This document shows positions 39,027 to 47,518 of a stretch of DNA of 64,000 nt, one piece after another; position 1 is the stretch's first letter; each line of letters opens with the position of its first letter. Under the pieces are notes generated by a model. It had not been told where the DNA came from, ran no database searches, and saw nothing but the letters and a program-made list of their open reading frames with translations. The stretch covers positions 26,169-90,168 of the forward strand of contig JAKSLB010000011.1 of assembly GCA_024401435.1 (NCBI GenBank), written 5' to 3'. A program made the translations under genes and the position numbers. The DNA is from Paludibacteraceae bacterium. GTDB lineage: Bacteria > Bacteroidota > Bacteroidia > Bacteroidales > Paludibacteraceae.

Positions 39027-40625
39027 CTAGAAGTCTACATCATCTTCTTCTTCATCATCTTCGCCATTAGCGGCAGCTTCCTCCTTTGCCTTTTTAGCAG
39101 CATCAAGGATTTTTTGCTTTTCCTTTTCAACCATTTCATCATTTGTAATGATTTCATCGGTAGTAAGACCGAAGAATTTTTCCATAACAAATTGCTTTGA
39201 GAATACTGGGTTGATTTCTTCTGAAGTTGGGCTAGAATTTGCAAGTGTTGGTAGGAATGTTGAGAATGAACCCATAACACCGCCAATCTTTTCCGCAAAT
39301 GACATTTCACGGATTCTTTGGAAATCTGAACCTGCTATGAAGTTTATTTCATATATGGTTGAATCCAAGTATTTCTTTTCATAGTTACGCAATCTCAATT
39401 GTTGCATAAAGGTATGAAGAATCATATCATTACAGAATTTCTTTCCCCATCTCTTGCAATTGGTTTGGAAATCTATTTCCGTAACTGCGGTTTCTGGTGC
39501 GGATGTGTATGTTGATGGTGTTTCGCCTTCAATAGTTCTAGCTACGGGCACAAGCATTCCGTCAACTACTTCGTGTTGGAAATACTTCAAATCATCTAGA
39601 CCTGTGCTAAATTCGGTAGAACCCTTCAAGTATTCAACTGTTGAGCCGTTACCAGCAGCATTGATACCGAATATGAAATCTTCGGTCAATGCGTTAACAC
39701 TTCTATTACCGCTAATAGCACCGCTACGATGGTCAATGCTCATTGTCTTGAAGTATTGCTTCTTTACGGAATCTAATAGACCTTGTATCTTTGAGTTTGG
39801 TGTAGTTCCCGTAAATATTTTAAATTGTCTTCTTTCAGGTGCTCTTGTGATGCGGTATATTGTAAGTGCATCTTGGATAGCCCTCAATTGGTTTACAGGT
39901 CTAACCACTGGGTCAAGATGACCTATGATGTCATTGCGGTTAGAACCCCAAAATCCATAGGAACAATATGCCACTTGGTCTCTTGTGAATGTCTTAATCT
40001 CTGGGTCAACGATATTGCTATTCACCATACTTGGGTCTTGAATGAAACCAGTAAGAACATCGTGGTCATATATGGCACTTGTACAATATGCAGGTAATGA
40101 ATTGATTGCGACTAGCGAAGTCTTTTCATTGTTGGGGCAAAGTTCCCAAAAGACTTCGGCATCTACGAACCATTTATACACATAGTACCATAGTTCATCC
40201 TTCTTAATGACACAATTGATGACATAATTGAATTCTTCCTTCAATTGTTCATATTCAGCCTTTGTGAAAGATGACTTGAATGCGTCCTTTATGTCAAACT
40301 TTACCACTTCTCCGTGTGAGTTTTCCCTAATGATTTCATTCACTATGACATGTAGGCTCTTGCGTACAAGAGGGAACAATGACATATACCTATATGTAGA
40401 AATCTTCTCCATTTTATTCTTGAAAACGACATCAAACAATATGTTTGCTTGATTGTGTGATGCAGCATAGGGGGAGTATTGATTCATCATTGTAGCATAG
40501 TCAAAGGAATCCTCATTTACACCATAGGAGTTGAGTTTTCCTTCAAGTTCCCTTAAATATGCTTGGTCTGAATCATTTTGCAAGAAACCATCTGAAAATG
40601 GATTTATGAAACTTAAAATATTCAT
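39027..40625 (-). CDS. 20: Portal protein, T4 gp20-like
   Basis: 532 residues, similar in size to gp20 (524). Forms the dodecameric ring at the head vertex through which DNA enters and leaves. Fits: early ..YRYMSLFPLVRKSLHVIVNEI.., the mid-protein DPVVRPVNQLRAIQDALTIYRITRAPERRQFKIFTG, a hallmark of gp20-like portals (DALVIYRITRAPERRVFYID in T4), and VVDGMLVPVARTI. The end is acidic (EDDEEEDDVDF). A TATATTTA box lies 14 bases upstream. No other head gene is adjacent, so head genes are scattered. Confidence 0.9.
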   Translation of the reverse strand: MNILSFINPFSDGFLQNDSDQAYLRELEGKLNSYGVNEDSFDYATMMNQYSPYAASHNQANILFDVVFKNKMEKISTYRYMSLFPLVRKSLHVIVNEIIRENSHGEVVKFDIKDAFKSSFTKAEYEQLKEEFNYVINCVIKKDELWYYVYKWFVDAEVFWELCPNNEKTSLVAINSLPAYCTSAIYDHDVLTGFIQDPSMVNSNIVDPEIKTFTRDQVAYCSYGFWGSNRNDIIGHLDPVVRPVNQLRAIQDALTIYRITRAPERRQFKIFTGTTPNSKIQGLLDSVKKQYFKTMSIDHRSGAISGNRSVNALTEDFIFGINAAGNGSTVEYLKGSTEFSTGLDDLKYFQHEVVDGMLVPVARTIEGETPSTYTSAPETAVTEIDFQTNCKRWGKKFCNDMILHTFMQQLRLRNYEKKYLDSTIYEINFIAGSDFQRIREMSFAEKIGGVMGSFSTFLPTLANSSPTSEEINPVFSKQFVMEKFFGLTTDEIITNDEMVEKEKQKILDAAKKAKEEAAANGEDDEEEDDVDF

Positions 40626-40669
40626 ATCTTATGTATCATTAAATATATAATATACAAAAGGATTTTAAT

Positions 40670-41116
40670 ATGAAAAAGGTTATACTCACAGAAAGCGAAT
40701 ATGAAAAGGTTTGTCAAATTCTAGGTGAATCTGCCAAGAAGACCGCTGAAGAAGTGGCAAAGAGTGTTGTTGATATGCTAGGCAATTCCATTTGGATTAC
40801 TAACTATCATCACATTGGTAGTCATTTCCTTGTTTCCATAGAAAGAACTAATGCTGGTATGAGACATTTCTTGTTTGAACTTGAATTCTCAAATGATGTT
40901 GAAGGTGTAAAGTATAAACTTGATTTCTTGAAGTTTATGGAAGATGATGACATTACATTTGGTAAACATTTGAGCACAGGTATTGTTACCAACTTGCAAG
41001 TATTCCTAAAGAACTTGCGTAAGGAATTGAATGAAGTTTGCAATGAAAATGACACTAGAAAGATGTCAAAGGAAGAAAAGCAAATCTACTTTGATGAATT
41101 CTACGAAAAGGTATAA
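40670..41116 (+). CDS. Leader-family protein 5 (putative internal head protein)
   Basis: 148 residues, starting MKKVILTESEYEKVCQILGE then Ser, with L-G-E at 18-20. Body: mixed alpha/beta (RHFLFELEFSNDVEGVKYKLDFL), ending KQIYFDEFYEKV. Divergent from the portal gene, sharing a promoter region with TATATAATATACAAAAGGA. The neighbourhood fits a head-related role. Unknown activity. Confidence 0.72.
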   Translation: MKKVILTESEYEKVCQILGESAKKTAEEVAKSVVDMLGNSIWITNYHHIGSHFLVSIERTNAGMRHFLFELEFSNDVEGVKYKLDFLKFMEDDDITFGKHLSTGIVTNLQVFLKNLRKELNEVCNENDTRKMSKEEKQIYFDEFYEKV

Positions 41117-41137
41117 GTCATTTAGATAGTATTAAAA

Positions 41138-41171
41138 CAAAAGGGTTGGTTCTATTAACCGACCCCTTTTT
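41138..41171. terminator. Rho-independent terminator
   Basis: AAAAGGGTTGGTT / AACCGACCCCTTTTT hairpin (one mismatch) between convergent genes. Confidence 0.75.
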
Positions 41172-41202
41172 AATGGACAAAATTTTCAAATTATGGCTTG
41201 TT

Positions 41203-41667
41203 TTATAGAATCTTGAAGGTCTTTGCCTTTGGTTCTTCCTTTTGTGCCTTTTGGACGGTAATTGTCAAAAGACCATTCTTCATTTCTGGAACAAGTTTGT
41301 CGGTATCCCAGATAGTAGGCAACTTGATTTCCAAGTCTTCATTGATTGTCTTAATCTTCTTAACCAAGTCCATCCAAGTATCATCTTCCAATTCCTTGTT
41401 TTCCTTGATTGCTATTTTGATTGTATTGTATCCATTTCCATTTTCAACGCAAGACACCCCAATGTCATCACTAGACTTACCAGGCATAGCAATTACGAAC
41501 TTTATGGTATTTGCATCTTCCGTCATCTTCATATCAAACGGAATGTTTGGTAGTTCAATATTTTGCTTTATGAATTGTGAAGGGATTAGGTCAAATCCGC
41601 TTACATTGTTGAATGGGAAAAGAGCATCCGCTGCTCTAAAGAGGTCAAGCATATAGTTATGCGACAT
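41203..41667 (-). CDS. Small heat-shock protein, Hsp20 family
   Basis: 154 residues. PFNNVSGFDLIPSQ at the front, alpha-crystallin domain with FVIAMPGKSSDDIGVS, YNTIKIAIKENKE and LPTIWDTDKLVPEMKNGLLTITVQKAQKEE, the G-L-L-x-I-x-(I/V) end strand. Holdase chaperone. T4-like and marine phages often encode an Hsp20 near structural genes, thought to help particle assembly. The usual C-terminal I-x-I/V is present as FKIL. Confidence 0.85.
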   Translation of the reverse strand: MSHNYMLDLFRAADALFPFNNVSGFDLIPSQFIKQNIELPNIPFDMKMTEDANTIKFVIAMPGKSSDDIGVSCVENGNGYNTIKIAIKENKELEDDTWMDLVKKIKTINEDLEIKLPTIWDTDKLVPEMKNGLLTITVQKAQKEEPKAKTFKIL

Positions 41668-41820
41668 AGTGTTTATTCCTTTGGTCTAATTCTATGACCG
41701 ATTTGCGGTTGTAAAGATTGAAACCCATTCGGTATTCCACAAGAAAGCAACCACGCTCATTTGATTTCTCTTGTCATTTGAGAACTCTTTCGGTTCTCAT
41801 ACATTATATATATTTTTAAT

Positions 41821-42705
41821 ATGTCCACATTTTATAACAACATACCCATTGAAGATTTACCATCAAAGGGTAGACTATATAGAGAAGATGCCTTTTTTAG
41901 GATAAAAATCCTATCAATCGGTGATATAAAGTACCTAGAAACCAATAACGACATAGACATCATATACAAGGACATCCTACAAAAGAACCTAGAAACCAAT
42001 GTTCCTATTGATGACATATTGATAGATGATAGGAACTATATGATAGTGTTCCTAAAGATTAACTCATTTACAAATTCACAAACGGAGATAAAGACACAAT
42101 GTCCTTATTGCGGATATATGAATGAGGAATTGCATAGTCTAGATGAATTGGATATAAAGTACATAGAAGATACCTATGCCAATGACGGATACAAGAGAAG
42201 GATAAACCTAACCTATATGGCGGTTGAGTTGAGATATCCTACCATAGGAAACTACAATCGTGTTGAGGGTGAATTTGCGGACATATACAAGTATACGGAC
42301 ATAGTTTCAGACATTTCCAATATGGATGCCTATGACTATATGACATTGCAAACGGCTGTTGATGAATTCAAGATAGGATTCCAAGAGGATTTCTTGCAGA
42401 CTTGTGGTCAATGTAGGAATGACTACAATGTAAAGGTGGTTGTTGACTATAATACCCTATTGAAGGGTGTTGACATAATGTTAGTGTATAGGAACATATT
42501 GGGTATATGCAAGTATTGTGGTTATCAAATAAATGATGATATGTCATATCGTGACTATATGAGTTACTTGGATATAGTGAACAAAATGATTGAGGAAGAA
42601 AAGGAAAAGGAGAAGTCCAATTCAAAGAACTCAATGGAATCAAGTTCATTCATTTCATTGAAGAATAACATAGCAAATATGAAAAATATGATTAAACAGT
42701 CCTAG
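41821..42705 (+). CDS. 26: T4 gp26-like baseplate hub protein
   Basis: 294 residues. FYNNIPIEDLPSKGRLYRED, then DDRNYMIVFLKINSFTNSQ and zinc pairs CPYCG (~94), CGQC (~193), CKYCG (~230). This matches the T4 baseplate gp26 family (T4_baseplate), needed to build the baseplate hub. C-terminal ~60 residues form a charged coiled coil (VNKMIEEEKEKEK). A TATATTTT box lies 4 bases before the ATG. Indicates a contractile-tailed phage. Confidence 0.7.
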   Translation: MSTFYNNIPIEDLPSKGRLYREDAFFRIKILSIGDIKYLETNNDIDIIYKDILQKNLETNVPIDDILIDDRNYMIVFLKINSFTNSQTEIKTQCPYCGYMNEELHSLDELDIKYIEDTYANDGYKRRINLTYMAVELRYPTIGNYNRVEGEFADIYKYTDIVSDISNMDAYDYMTLQTAVDEFKIGFQEDFLQTCGQCRNDYNVKVVVDYNTLLKGVDIMLVYRNILGICKYCGYQINDDMSYRDYMSYLDIVNKMIEEEKEKEKSNSKNSMESSSFISLKNNIANMKNMIKQS

Positions 42706-42733
42706 ATAACATTTTTTTATGATTTTTTTATTT

Positions 42734-42760
42734 AACCCCCCTACACAAATAGGGGTTTTT
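42734..42760 (+). terminator. Rho-independent terminator
   Basis: AACCCCCCTA / TAGGGGTT hairpin with T-run. It shows that the next gene starts at 42779, not at the earlier in-frame codon. Confidence 0.75.
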
Positions 42761-42778
42761 ATTTTATATTTTTTGTAT

Positions 42779-43681
42779 ATGATTAATACCAACTACGCAA
42801 AACGCCAGCCACGCCCTAGAAGAAGGGTTGAAGAAGAACTTGAAATGGGAGCACCAATGATGCTACCAACTTATCAACCGCTCACCAAGAAGATAGCACA
42901 AGATGGTTCTACCATCATTGACTACTACATCTACGATGGTGATGGAAGATTTTCACCTGATAGTATCACCAATCCTTCCTATTATGTCAATTTTCTTGCA
43001 TTATTGAATGATTTGAATCCAAATGACAATGTGCATGTCCATTTGAATACAGGTGGTGGTATGTTGGATAGTTCCCTTGCTATTTATGAAGGACTTTGCA
43101 ATTGTAACGCACAAGTTACAATGCATGTTGAAGGTCCTTGTTGTAGCGGTGGTTCTATGATTTTGATGGCTGGTGACCAAATCATCATCAACAAGTTCGG
43201 CTATGTTATGATTCACACCTTTAGCGGTGGTATGATTGGCAAGGCTTCTGATATGAAAATCAAGAACGAATTTGAGATGAAGTGGTGGGATTATTCCTTC
43301 AAGGAAATCTACAAGGACTTCTTGACCGAAGAAGAAATGAATGATTGTCTAAACGGCAAGGACTTTTGGTTCAATGCGGTTGAAGTTGATGAAAGATTCA
43401 ACAACAAGTTGAAGAAGGCTCTTGATAGAGATAGACTTGTTTCCTTTATGCAAAGGGAAACACAGATGAAGGTCACGGCAGAAATGACATCATATATCAA
43501 TGAATTTGGCGAATTGACCGAAAAGGGTTACAAGAAGTTGAAGCAATTTGATAAAATGATTGAAAATGCTTGTGAAGAAGAAGTAACTGAAGAAGTTGAA
43601 CAAGTTGAGAAACCGACCAAGAAGGCAAAGTCCAAGGATAAGACTCCAAAGAAGTCAAAGTCCAAGGAAAAGTCTGAATAA
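42779..43681 (+). CDS. ClpP-like serine protease
   Basis: 300 residues from MINTNYAKRQP. ClpP/crotonase fold: VHLNTGGGMLDSSLAIYEGL, nucleophile Ser in GPCCSGGSMILMAG, and His in MIHTFSGG, matching GxxxS and MIHQP of ClpP; an Asp ligand is probably downstream. The tail (EVTEEVEQVEKPTKKAKSKDK) is long and basic. T4-like phages cut head proteins with gp21 (different fold); this enzyme could replace gp21, or process host proteins. The C-terminal Lys-rich tail may bind DNA or scaffold. A TATATTTT box lies 6 bases upstream, so late expression is likely. Confidence 0.8.
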   Translation: MINTNYAKRQPRPRRRVEEELEMGAPMMLPTYQPLTKKIAQDGSTIIDYYIYDGDGRFSPDSITNPSYYVNFLALLNDLNPNDNVHVHLNTGGGMLDSSLAIYEGLCNCNAQVTMHVEGPCCSGGSMILMAGDQIIINKFGYVMIHTFSGGMIGKASDMKIKNEFEMKWWDYSFKEIYKDFLTEEEMNDCLNGKDFWFNAVEVDERFNNKLKKALDRDRLVSFMQRETQMKVTAEMTSYINEFGELTEKGYKKLKQFDKMIENACEEEVTEEVEQVEKPTKKAKSKDKTPKKSKSKEKSE

Positions 43682-43709
43682 TTTTGTGTCCTAAAACCAT
43701 ATTAGGTTG

Positions 43710-43741
43710 CTCTCCACTTGACAAAGTGGAGAGTTTTTTTT
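43710..43741 (+). terminator. Rho-independent terminator
   Basis: CTCTCCACTT / AAGTGGAGAG hairpin with eight Ts. Confidence 0.9.
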
Positions 43742-43774
43742 AAATTATATAACAAACAAAAAAGGAAATAGTTT

Positions 43775-44953
43775 ATGTTAGAAATTGTTGGAAAGTATAC
43801 GAAGGCTAATGTATATGCCGATACCATTGAAAATGAATGCATTTCTCAATTGTATTCCCTTTGTAATCATCCAGTTTTCAAGGATTGCAATGTTGCCATT
43901 ATGCCAGATTGCCACGCAGGTGCAGGTTGTGTAGTAGGATTTACATCTCAATTGCCAAAGAATGGAGAAATCATCCCCAATATCATTGGAGTTGATATTT
44001 CTTGTGGTATGTATGTGGTGAAGTTAAAGGATTCCCCACTATTGAATGACTATGAAAAGTTGGACAAGGTTATCCGTCAAAATGTACCTAGTGGTTTTAA
44101 CGGAAATACCAAGATTTCAAAGTTTCTACCAGATGATGTAAGGGAACGCATTGAAGATGTTTGTTGGAATGTCCTTGGAGAAAAGGCTAACGACCATCTA
44201 TTGAAGGTCGGTTCTCTTGGTGGTGGAAACCATTTCATTTCAATTGAAAAGGGTGAAACTGGAACATATCTAATAATTCATTCAGGTTCAAGAAACTTTG
44301 GATTGAAGGTATGCAAGCATTTCCAAAGCATAGCAAAGCAAAAGCATCCGTTCGGTGATATGTCATACATAGACGGAGATGATGCAAAGGAATATATGCG
44401 TTGTGCCGAAGTATGTAGAGAATATGCCCATTGGTCTAGAAAGATTATGGCTAATACCATACTTGTAGGTATGCGTTGGAGAGAAGAAGAACACTTTGAA
44501 ACATTGCATAACTACATAGGTAATGACAATATCATCCGTAAGGGTGCTATTTCTTGCAATGAAGGTGAAAAGGTATTGATTCCGCTAAATATGCGTGATG
44601 GTTCTTTGATTTGTATTGGAAAGGGCATTGCCGAATGGAACAATAGCGGTCCTCACGGAGCTGGAAGAATCCTTTCTCGTTCCAAGGCAAAGGAAACCAT
44701 ATCTATGGATGATTACAAGAAGTCTATGGAAGGTATATGGACATCTTGCGTTGGAACTTCCACACTTGATGAATCCCCTATGGCATACAAGAGTGCCGAT
44801 GAAATCAAGAACTTGGTTCTAGATACAGCGGAACTTGTTGACCACTTGAAGCCGTTGTACAATTTCAAGGCTAATGATGAGATTACTTGGAAGGAACGCA
44901 AGAAGTATGAAAAGGAAATGAAGAATAGAATCAAGGAAATTGAGGAAGAATAA
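43775..44953 (+). CDS. rtcB: RNA ligase RtcB
   Basis: 392 residues. Joins RNA 2',3'-cyclic phosphate or 3'-phosphate ends to 5'-OH ends using GTP and Mn2+. Metal and catalytic motifs: PDCHAGAG (44-51), GVDISCGM (Cys77), SLGGGNHFISIE, IIHSGSRNFG, and GPHGAGRILSR, whose His is guanylylated. Length fits the short bacterial type. Phages can use it to repair tRNAs cut by host anticodon nucleases. Two cpREC-type proteins in the window may act in the same pathway. AAGGA ribosome binding site; flanked by terminators. Confidence 0.95.
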   Translation: MLEIVGKYTKANVYADTIENECISQLYSLCNHPVFKDCNVAIMPDCHAGAGCVVGFTSQLPKNGEIIPNIIGVDISCGMYVVKLKDSPLLNDYEKLDKVIRQNVPSGFNGNTKISKFLPDDVRERIEDVCWNVLGEKANDHLLKVGSLGGGNHFISIEKGETGTYLIIHSGSRNFGLKVCKHFQSIAKQKHPFGDMSYIDGDDAKEYMRCAEVCREYAHWSRKIMANTILVGMRWREEEHFETLHNYIGNDNIIRKGAISCNEGEKVLIPLNMRDGSLICIGKGIAEWNNSGPHGAGRILSRSKAKETISMDDYKKSMEGIWTSCVGTSTLDESPMAYKSADEIKNLVLDTAELVDHLKPLYNFKANDEITWKERKKYEKEMKNRIKEIEEE

Positions 44954-44955
44954 TA

Positions 44956-44990
44956 CCAAGCCAATGTGTACAATACGCATTGGCTTTTTT
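44956..44990 (+). terminator. Rho-independent terminator
   Basis: AAGCCAATG / CATTGGCTT hairpin plus TTTTTT after rtcB; it merges into a TATATTTA box (44990-44997) 5 bases before the next ATG. Confidence 0.8.
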
Positions 44991-45002
44991 ATATTTAAAT
45001 GT

Positions 45003-45383
45003 ATGATGCTAGAAAAACAATTCAATGATGTTATTGGCAACTATACCGCTATGCTCAAAGAAAAGGGCATTAGGTATCATATAACCACATTGTATAATTA
45101 TGGCACGGAAGAAGAAATATATGTGAACTTTCTTCAAATGAATACTGGATATATGGTTGAATTTAATGTAGTCGGCTATATGACAACAGTAGAAAAGGTA
45201 TATGAATGTTATTGCTATGACCACGAAGGTCATAAATTTGAATGTAATATTGATTTTGATGCAAGCAATTACATCAACATACCATCACACATTGTAAGCA
45301 GATTAAGACTTAATGCTATGAAAGATACTATTGACAAGGTATTTAAATGGTTTGAAGACCCAAAGTTCCACTTTAAAGAATAA
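45003..45383 (+). CDS. Hypothetical protein
   Basis: 126 residues starting MMLEKQFNDVIGNY; I prefer 45003 because it follows the terminator and the late-type box by the standard 5 bases. Beta-rich centre (YMVEFNVVGYMTTVEKVYECYCYD) and helical end. Unknown function. Confidence 0.65.
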   Translation: MMLEKQFNDVIGNYTAMLKEKGIRYHITTLYNYGTEEEIYVNFLQMNTGYMVEFNVVGYMTTVEKVYECYCYDHEGHKFECNIDFDASNYINIPSHIVSRLRLNAMKDTIDKVFKWFEDPKFHFKE

Positions 45384-45474
45384 TTTTATATATTTTCCAT
45401 TGTGTAGGATGGTTTGTCTTTGCTTTTCTAGAATCGCCCTACGCAAATACCTCCTTTGTGTTGATGAAGAAAAG

Positions 45475-45507
45475 CAAACCCACTTGATTAATCAAGTGGG
45501 TTTTTTT
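45475..45507. terminator. Bidirectional rho-independent terminator
   Basis: AAACCCACTTGAT / ATCAAGTGGGTTT hairpin with seven Ts. The 85 bases before it hold no gene I can support. Confidence 0.85.
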
Positions 45508-45508
45508 G

Positions 45509-45943
45509 TTATTTGTCGTTGAATTCTCTTATAGGTTGAATGACCAATGATATTGGGATTTCAATGCTATATCCATAATTTTCACTCATAAAGAATGAAA
45601 CATCCTTTGGATTGATGTAGATGTTATCCTCATCTTCAAGCCTATCCAAGGTCTTTTCAAGGGCATTCAATTCCCCCTTCCAATATGAATATGCAAAATC
45701 ACTATCCCATTCTTCATCTTCATCATCTGGGTAGTATTCTGGGTTGTACTTGTTTGGAATTGCTTGGTCAAGTTCAATATCTAGGACATAGTTGACTTGA
45801 ATATCACCATCTCCTACATCTTCGTTTTCACAAACCTTTTCAAGTTTGAATTTGAATGTCTTTAAACCGACACCGATTTCGCTTACAACACCATTTACAA
45901 ATTCACCTATTGCGGTTTGAATTGCGATTTGGCTATTTCTCAT
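45509..45943 (-). CDS. Hypothetical protein
   Basis: 144 residues; N-terminal helix-strand region (FVNGVVSEIGVGLKTFKFKL), acidic middle (YYPDDEDEEWDSDF), and an end with IEIPISLVIQPI. Last gene of a short minus-strand operon (45509-46318). Unknown function. Confidence 0.65.
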   Translation of the reverse strand: MRNSQIAIQTAIGEFVNGVVSEIGVGLKTFKFKLEKVCENEDVGDGDIQVNYVLDIELDQAIPNKYNPEYYPDDEDEEWDSDFAYSYWKGELNALEKTLDRLEDEDNIYINPKDVSFFMSENYGYSIEIPISLVIQPIREFNDK

Positions 45944-45969
45944 TAGAATGACCTTCCTATTTTAGGGTT

Positions 45970-46164
45970 CTACTTTGTTTCTTCGGTTGGCTTTTCTTCG
46001 CCACCTGCTATATTATCGGTAGATTCTTTTGACTTGTCAAAATTTTTTTTAATATTTTCTTTAGAAAATGGGAAAGGTGGCTTCTTGCCCTTATTTTCTT
46101 CCAACATTTTCTTGAACTTTTCTTTTACAATCTTTAGTTTTTCATCAAATGTCAATTCAGCCAT
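45970..46164 (-). CDS. Small charged protein
   Basis: 64 residues, Lys/Glu-rich and low-complexity (KLKIVKEKFKKMLEENKGKK), end GGEEKPTEETK. GGAGG ribosome binding site inside the preceding gene. Likely disordered; could be a scaffold-like or DNA-mimic small protein, but no evidence for either. Confidence 0.55.
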   Translation of the reverse strand: MAELTFDEKLKIVKEKFKKMLEENKGKKPPFPFSKENIKKNFDKSKESTDNIAGGEEKPTEETK

Positions 46165-46168
46165 TGTA

Positions 46169-46318
46169 TTAGTCCTCCATTAGGTTCTTGATTCTTTCGT
46201 AGAAAATACGCATTTTTTCAACATCACCCTTTTCAAATGGAATGGCGAAGTTCTTAATGTCATCCTTAATGATAGCAACTTTTTCGCTATAACTCAATTG
46301 TTCAGATAAAATTTGCAT
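46169..46318 (-). CDS. Small hypothetical protein (49 aa)
   Basis: ATG 46318 to TAA 46169; MQILSEQLSYSEKVAIIKDD, then KMRIFYERIKNLMED. Helical. Tight spacing to the next gene, whose ribosome binding site overlaps its end. Short but well placed. Confidence 0.5.
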   Translation of the reverse strand: MQILSEQLSYSEKVAIIKDDIKNFAIPFEKGDVEKMRIFYERIKNLMED

Positions 46319-46352
46319 AAGCAATCCTCTTTTAGTTTATATATTTTCTTGT

Positions 46353-46754
46353 ATGGAAAGATTGTTTAGTAGTGAAGAATATGATGATTCAATCATAGGA
46401 ATGACATTAGACAATAGATTGGTATATAGTTATTACGAAGCCATAGATTGCTATTTCAAGCATAATCATAAAGAAAGTATTGATGGTGATGCTTTGTATG
46501 ATGAAGCAGCGGACTTCATAAGTTACAATGCAAGATATAACGACTATATTGAAAACGCACCAATCCTAGTGTATGAATCATATAGATGTGATATTGACCC
46601 ATCATTGGAAAACAAATTACTGAAAGACCAAGATGACGCATTTGTCGGTGTTTCCTATGATGAAGAATTGATATATGACATTGACAAAATTTCAAATAAT
46701 TTTAATTTTGGTGATGTTGATGAAAAAATAGTGTTCATTAAAGGAAATTTGTAA
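46353..46754 (+). CDS. Hypothetical acidic protein
   Basis: 133 residues, acidic and aromatic (YDEAADFISYNARYNDYIENA). A TATATTTT box at 46340-46347 is 5 bases before the ATG. The stop shares bases with the next start (TAATG). Unknown function. Confidence 0.65.
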   Translation: MERLFSSEEYDDSIIGMTLDNRLVYSYYEAIDCYFKHNHKESIDGDALYDEAADFISYNARYNDYIENAPILVYESYRCDIDPSLENKLLKDQDDAFVGVSYDEELIYDIDKISNNFNFGDVDEKIVFIKGNL

Positions 46755-46891
46755 TGGATTTAATGTCATTTGATGAAGCGGATGAACAATTTGAGCATAT
46801 CTTCAATAAGCTAGAAAAGCAAATGGAAGAAATGAAGAAAGACCTTAAAGAAAAAATGAAAACAATGAAGGACAATGAAAATGAACAATAA
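46754..46891 (+). CDS. Small coiled-coil protein (45 aa)
   Basis: MDLMSFDEADEQFEHIFNKL then EKQMEEMKKDLKEKMKTM: heptad-like coiled coil. Start overlaps the stop of the previous gene; end overlaps the zinc-ribbon gene. Likely an oligomerising small protein. Confidence 0.5.
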   Translation: MDLMSFDEADEQFEHIFNKLEKQMEEMKKDLKEKMKTMKDNENEQ

Positions 46892-47081
46892 TCTACCAAC
46901 TATGGAAGAATTTCAAACAATTCTAAACATAGCCAACTTTAGTCCAGAATGGTCAGAACCGATATTCAAGTGTCCAAAATGCGATGGCGGTATGTGTAGG
47001 AACAACAAGGTTGTATTGGCAAGTATGCCACCAAAGCATAAGTATCGTTGCAACAAATGTAATCATGAGGTTGCATTGTAA
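46875..47081 (+). CDS. Small zinc-ribbon protein
   Basis: 68 residues (66 if MNNNLP). FKCPKCDGGMCRNN and YRCNKCNHEV give two CxxC knuckles of a zinc ribbon, as in transcription or translation accessory proteins. Two bases before the acetyltransferase gene. Function unknown. Confidence 0.65.
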   Translation: MKMNNNLPTMEEFQTILNIANFSPEWSEPIFKCPKCDGGMCRNNKVVLASMPPKHKYRCNKCNHEVAL

Positions 47082-47083
47082 CA

Positions 47084-47503
47084 ATGATTACAAGTTCAAT
47101 CACTATAAGGCAAATGTCTAGGGCTAAACTCTTTGGATATGCCGTAAATGCCGAAAAGTTCCCATATTTCCTATATGAGGATGATTGTAGGATGAAGGTA
47201 TACTCAAAGTTCATAAGGGATTCATTGTATGGTGATAATGAATGTTCTTGGTTTGCCCTATATCAAGATGATTACATCATAGGCATATTCGCTACATCAA
47301 ACCTTGATGACTCATTGACCTTGCGGTTCTTGGAAATAAGCAAGTACAAGAAAGGTATGGGCTATGGAACATATGTGATTGAACATCTAAAGAAAACAAA
47401 CCAAGTCATTCTTGTCAAGCCAAGGAATGACTTGGTAAAAGATTTCTACTTGAAGAACGGATTCAAGTTGAATGATGACAATATGGTTTGGCAAAATACA
47501 TAA
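47084..47503 (+). CDS. GNAT-family acetyltransferase
   Basis: 139 residues. DDYIIGIFATSNL (beta-4), KKGMGYGTYVIEHL (acetyl-CoA pyrophosphate loop, Q/R-x-x-G-x-G/A type), and VKDFYLKNGFKLNDD (motif B end) define a GNAT N-acetyltransferase. Substrate unknown; phage GNATs may modify host proteins or toxins. Part of the small-gene run 46353-47943. Confidence 0.75.
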   Translation: MITSSITIRQMSRAKLFGYAVNAEKFPYFLYEDDCRMKVYSKFIRDSLYGDNECSWFALYQDDYIIGIFATSNLDDSLTLRFLEISKYKKGMGYGTYVIEHLKKTNQVILVKPRNDLVKDFYLKNGFKLNDDNMVWQNT

Positions 47504-47518
47504 TGAAAGAGGTTTATA

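Noticed and set aside
39454-39921. 155-codon open frame on the plus strand within the portal gene
   Set aside because: Antisense shadow of a clearly identified portal protein; composition is not protein-like.
41668-41820. Hidden small gene or RNA between Hsp20 and the gp26-like gene
   Set aside because: Only a short GAGAAC/GTTCTC hairpin and the TATATTTT box are visible; no ORF with a start signal and no tRNA-like fold.
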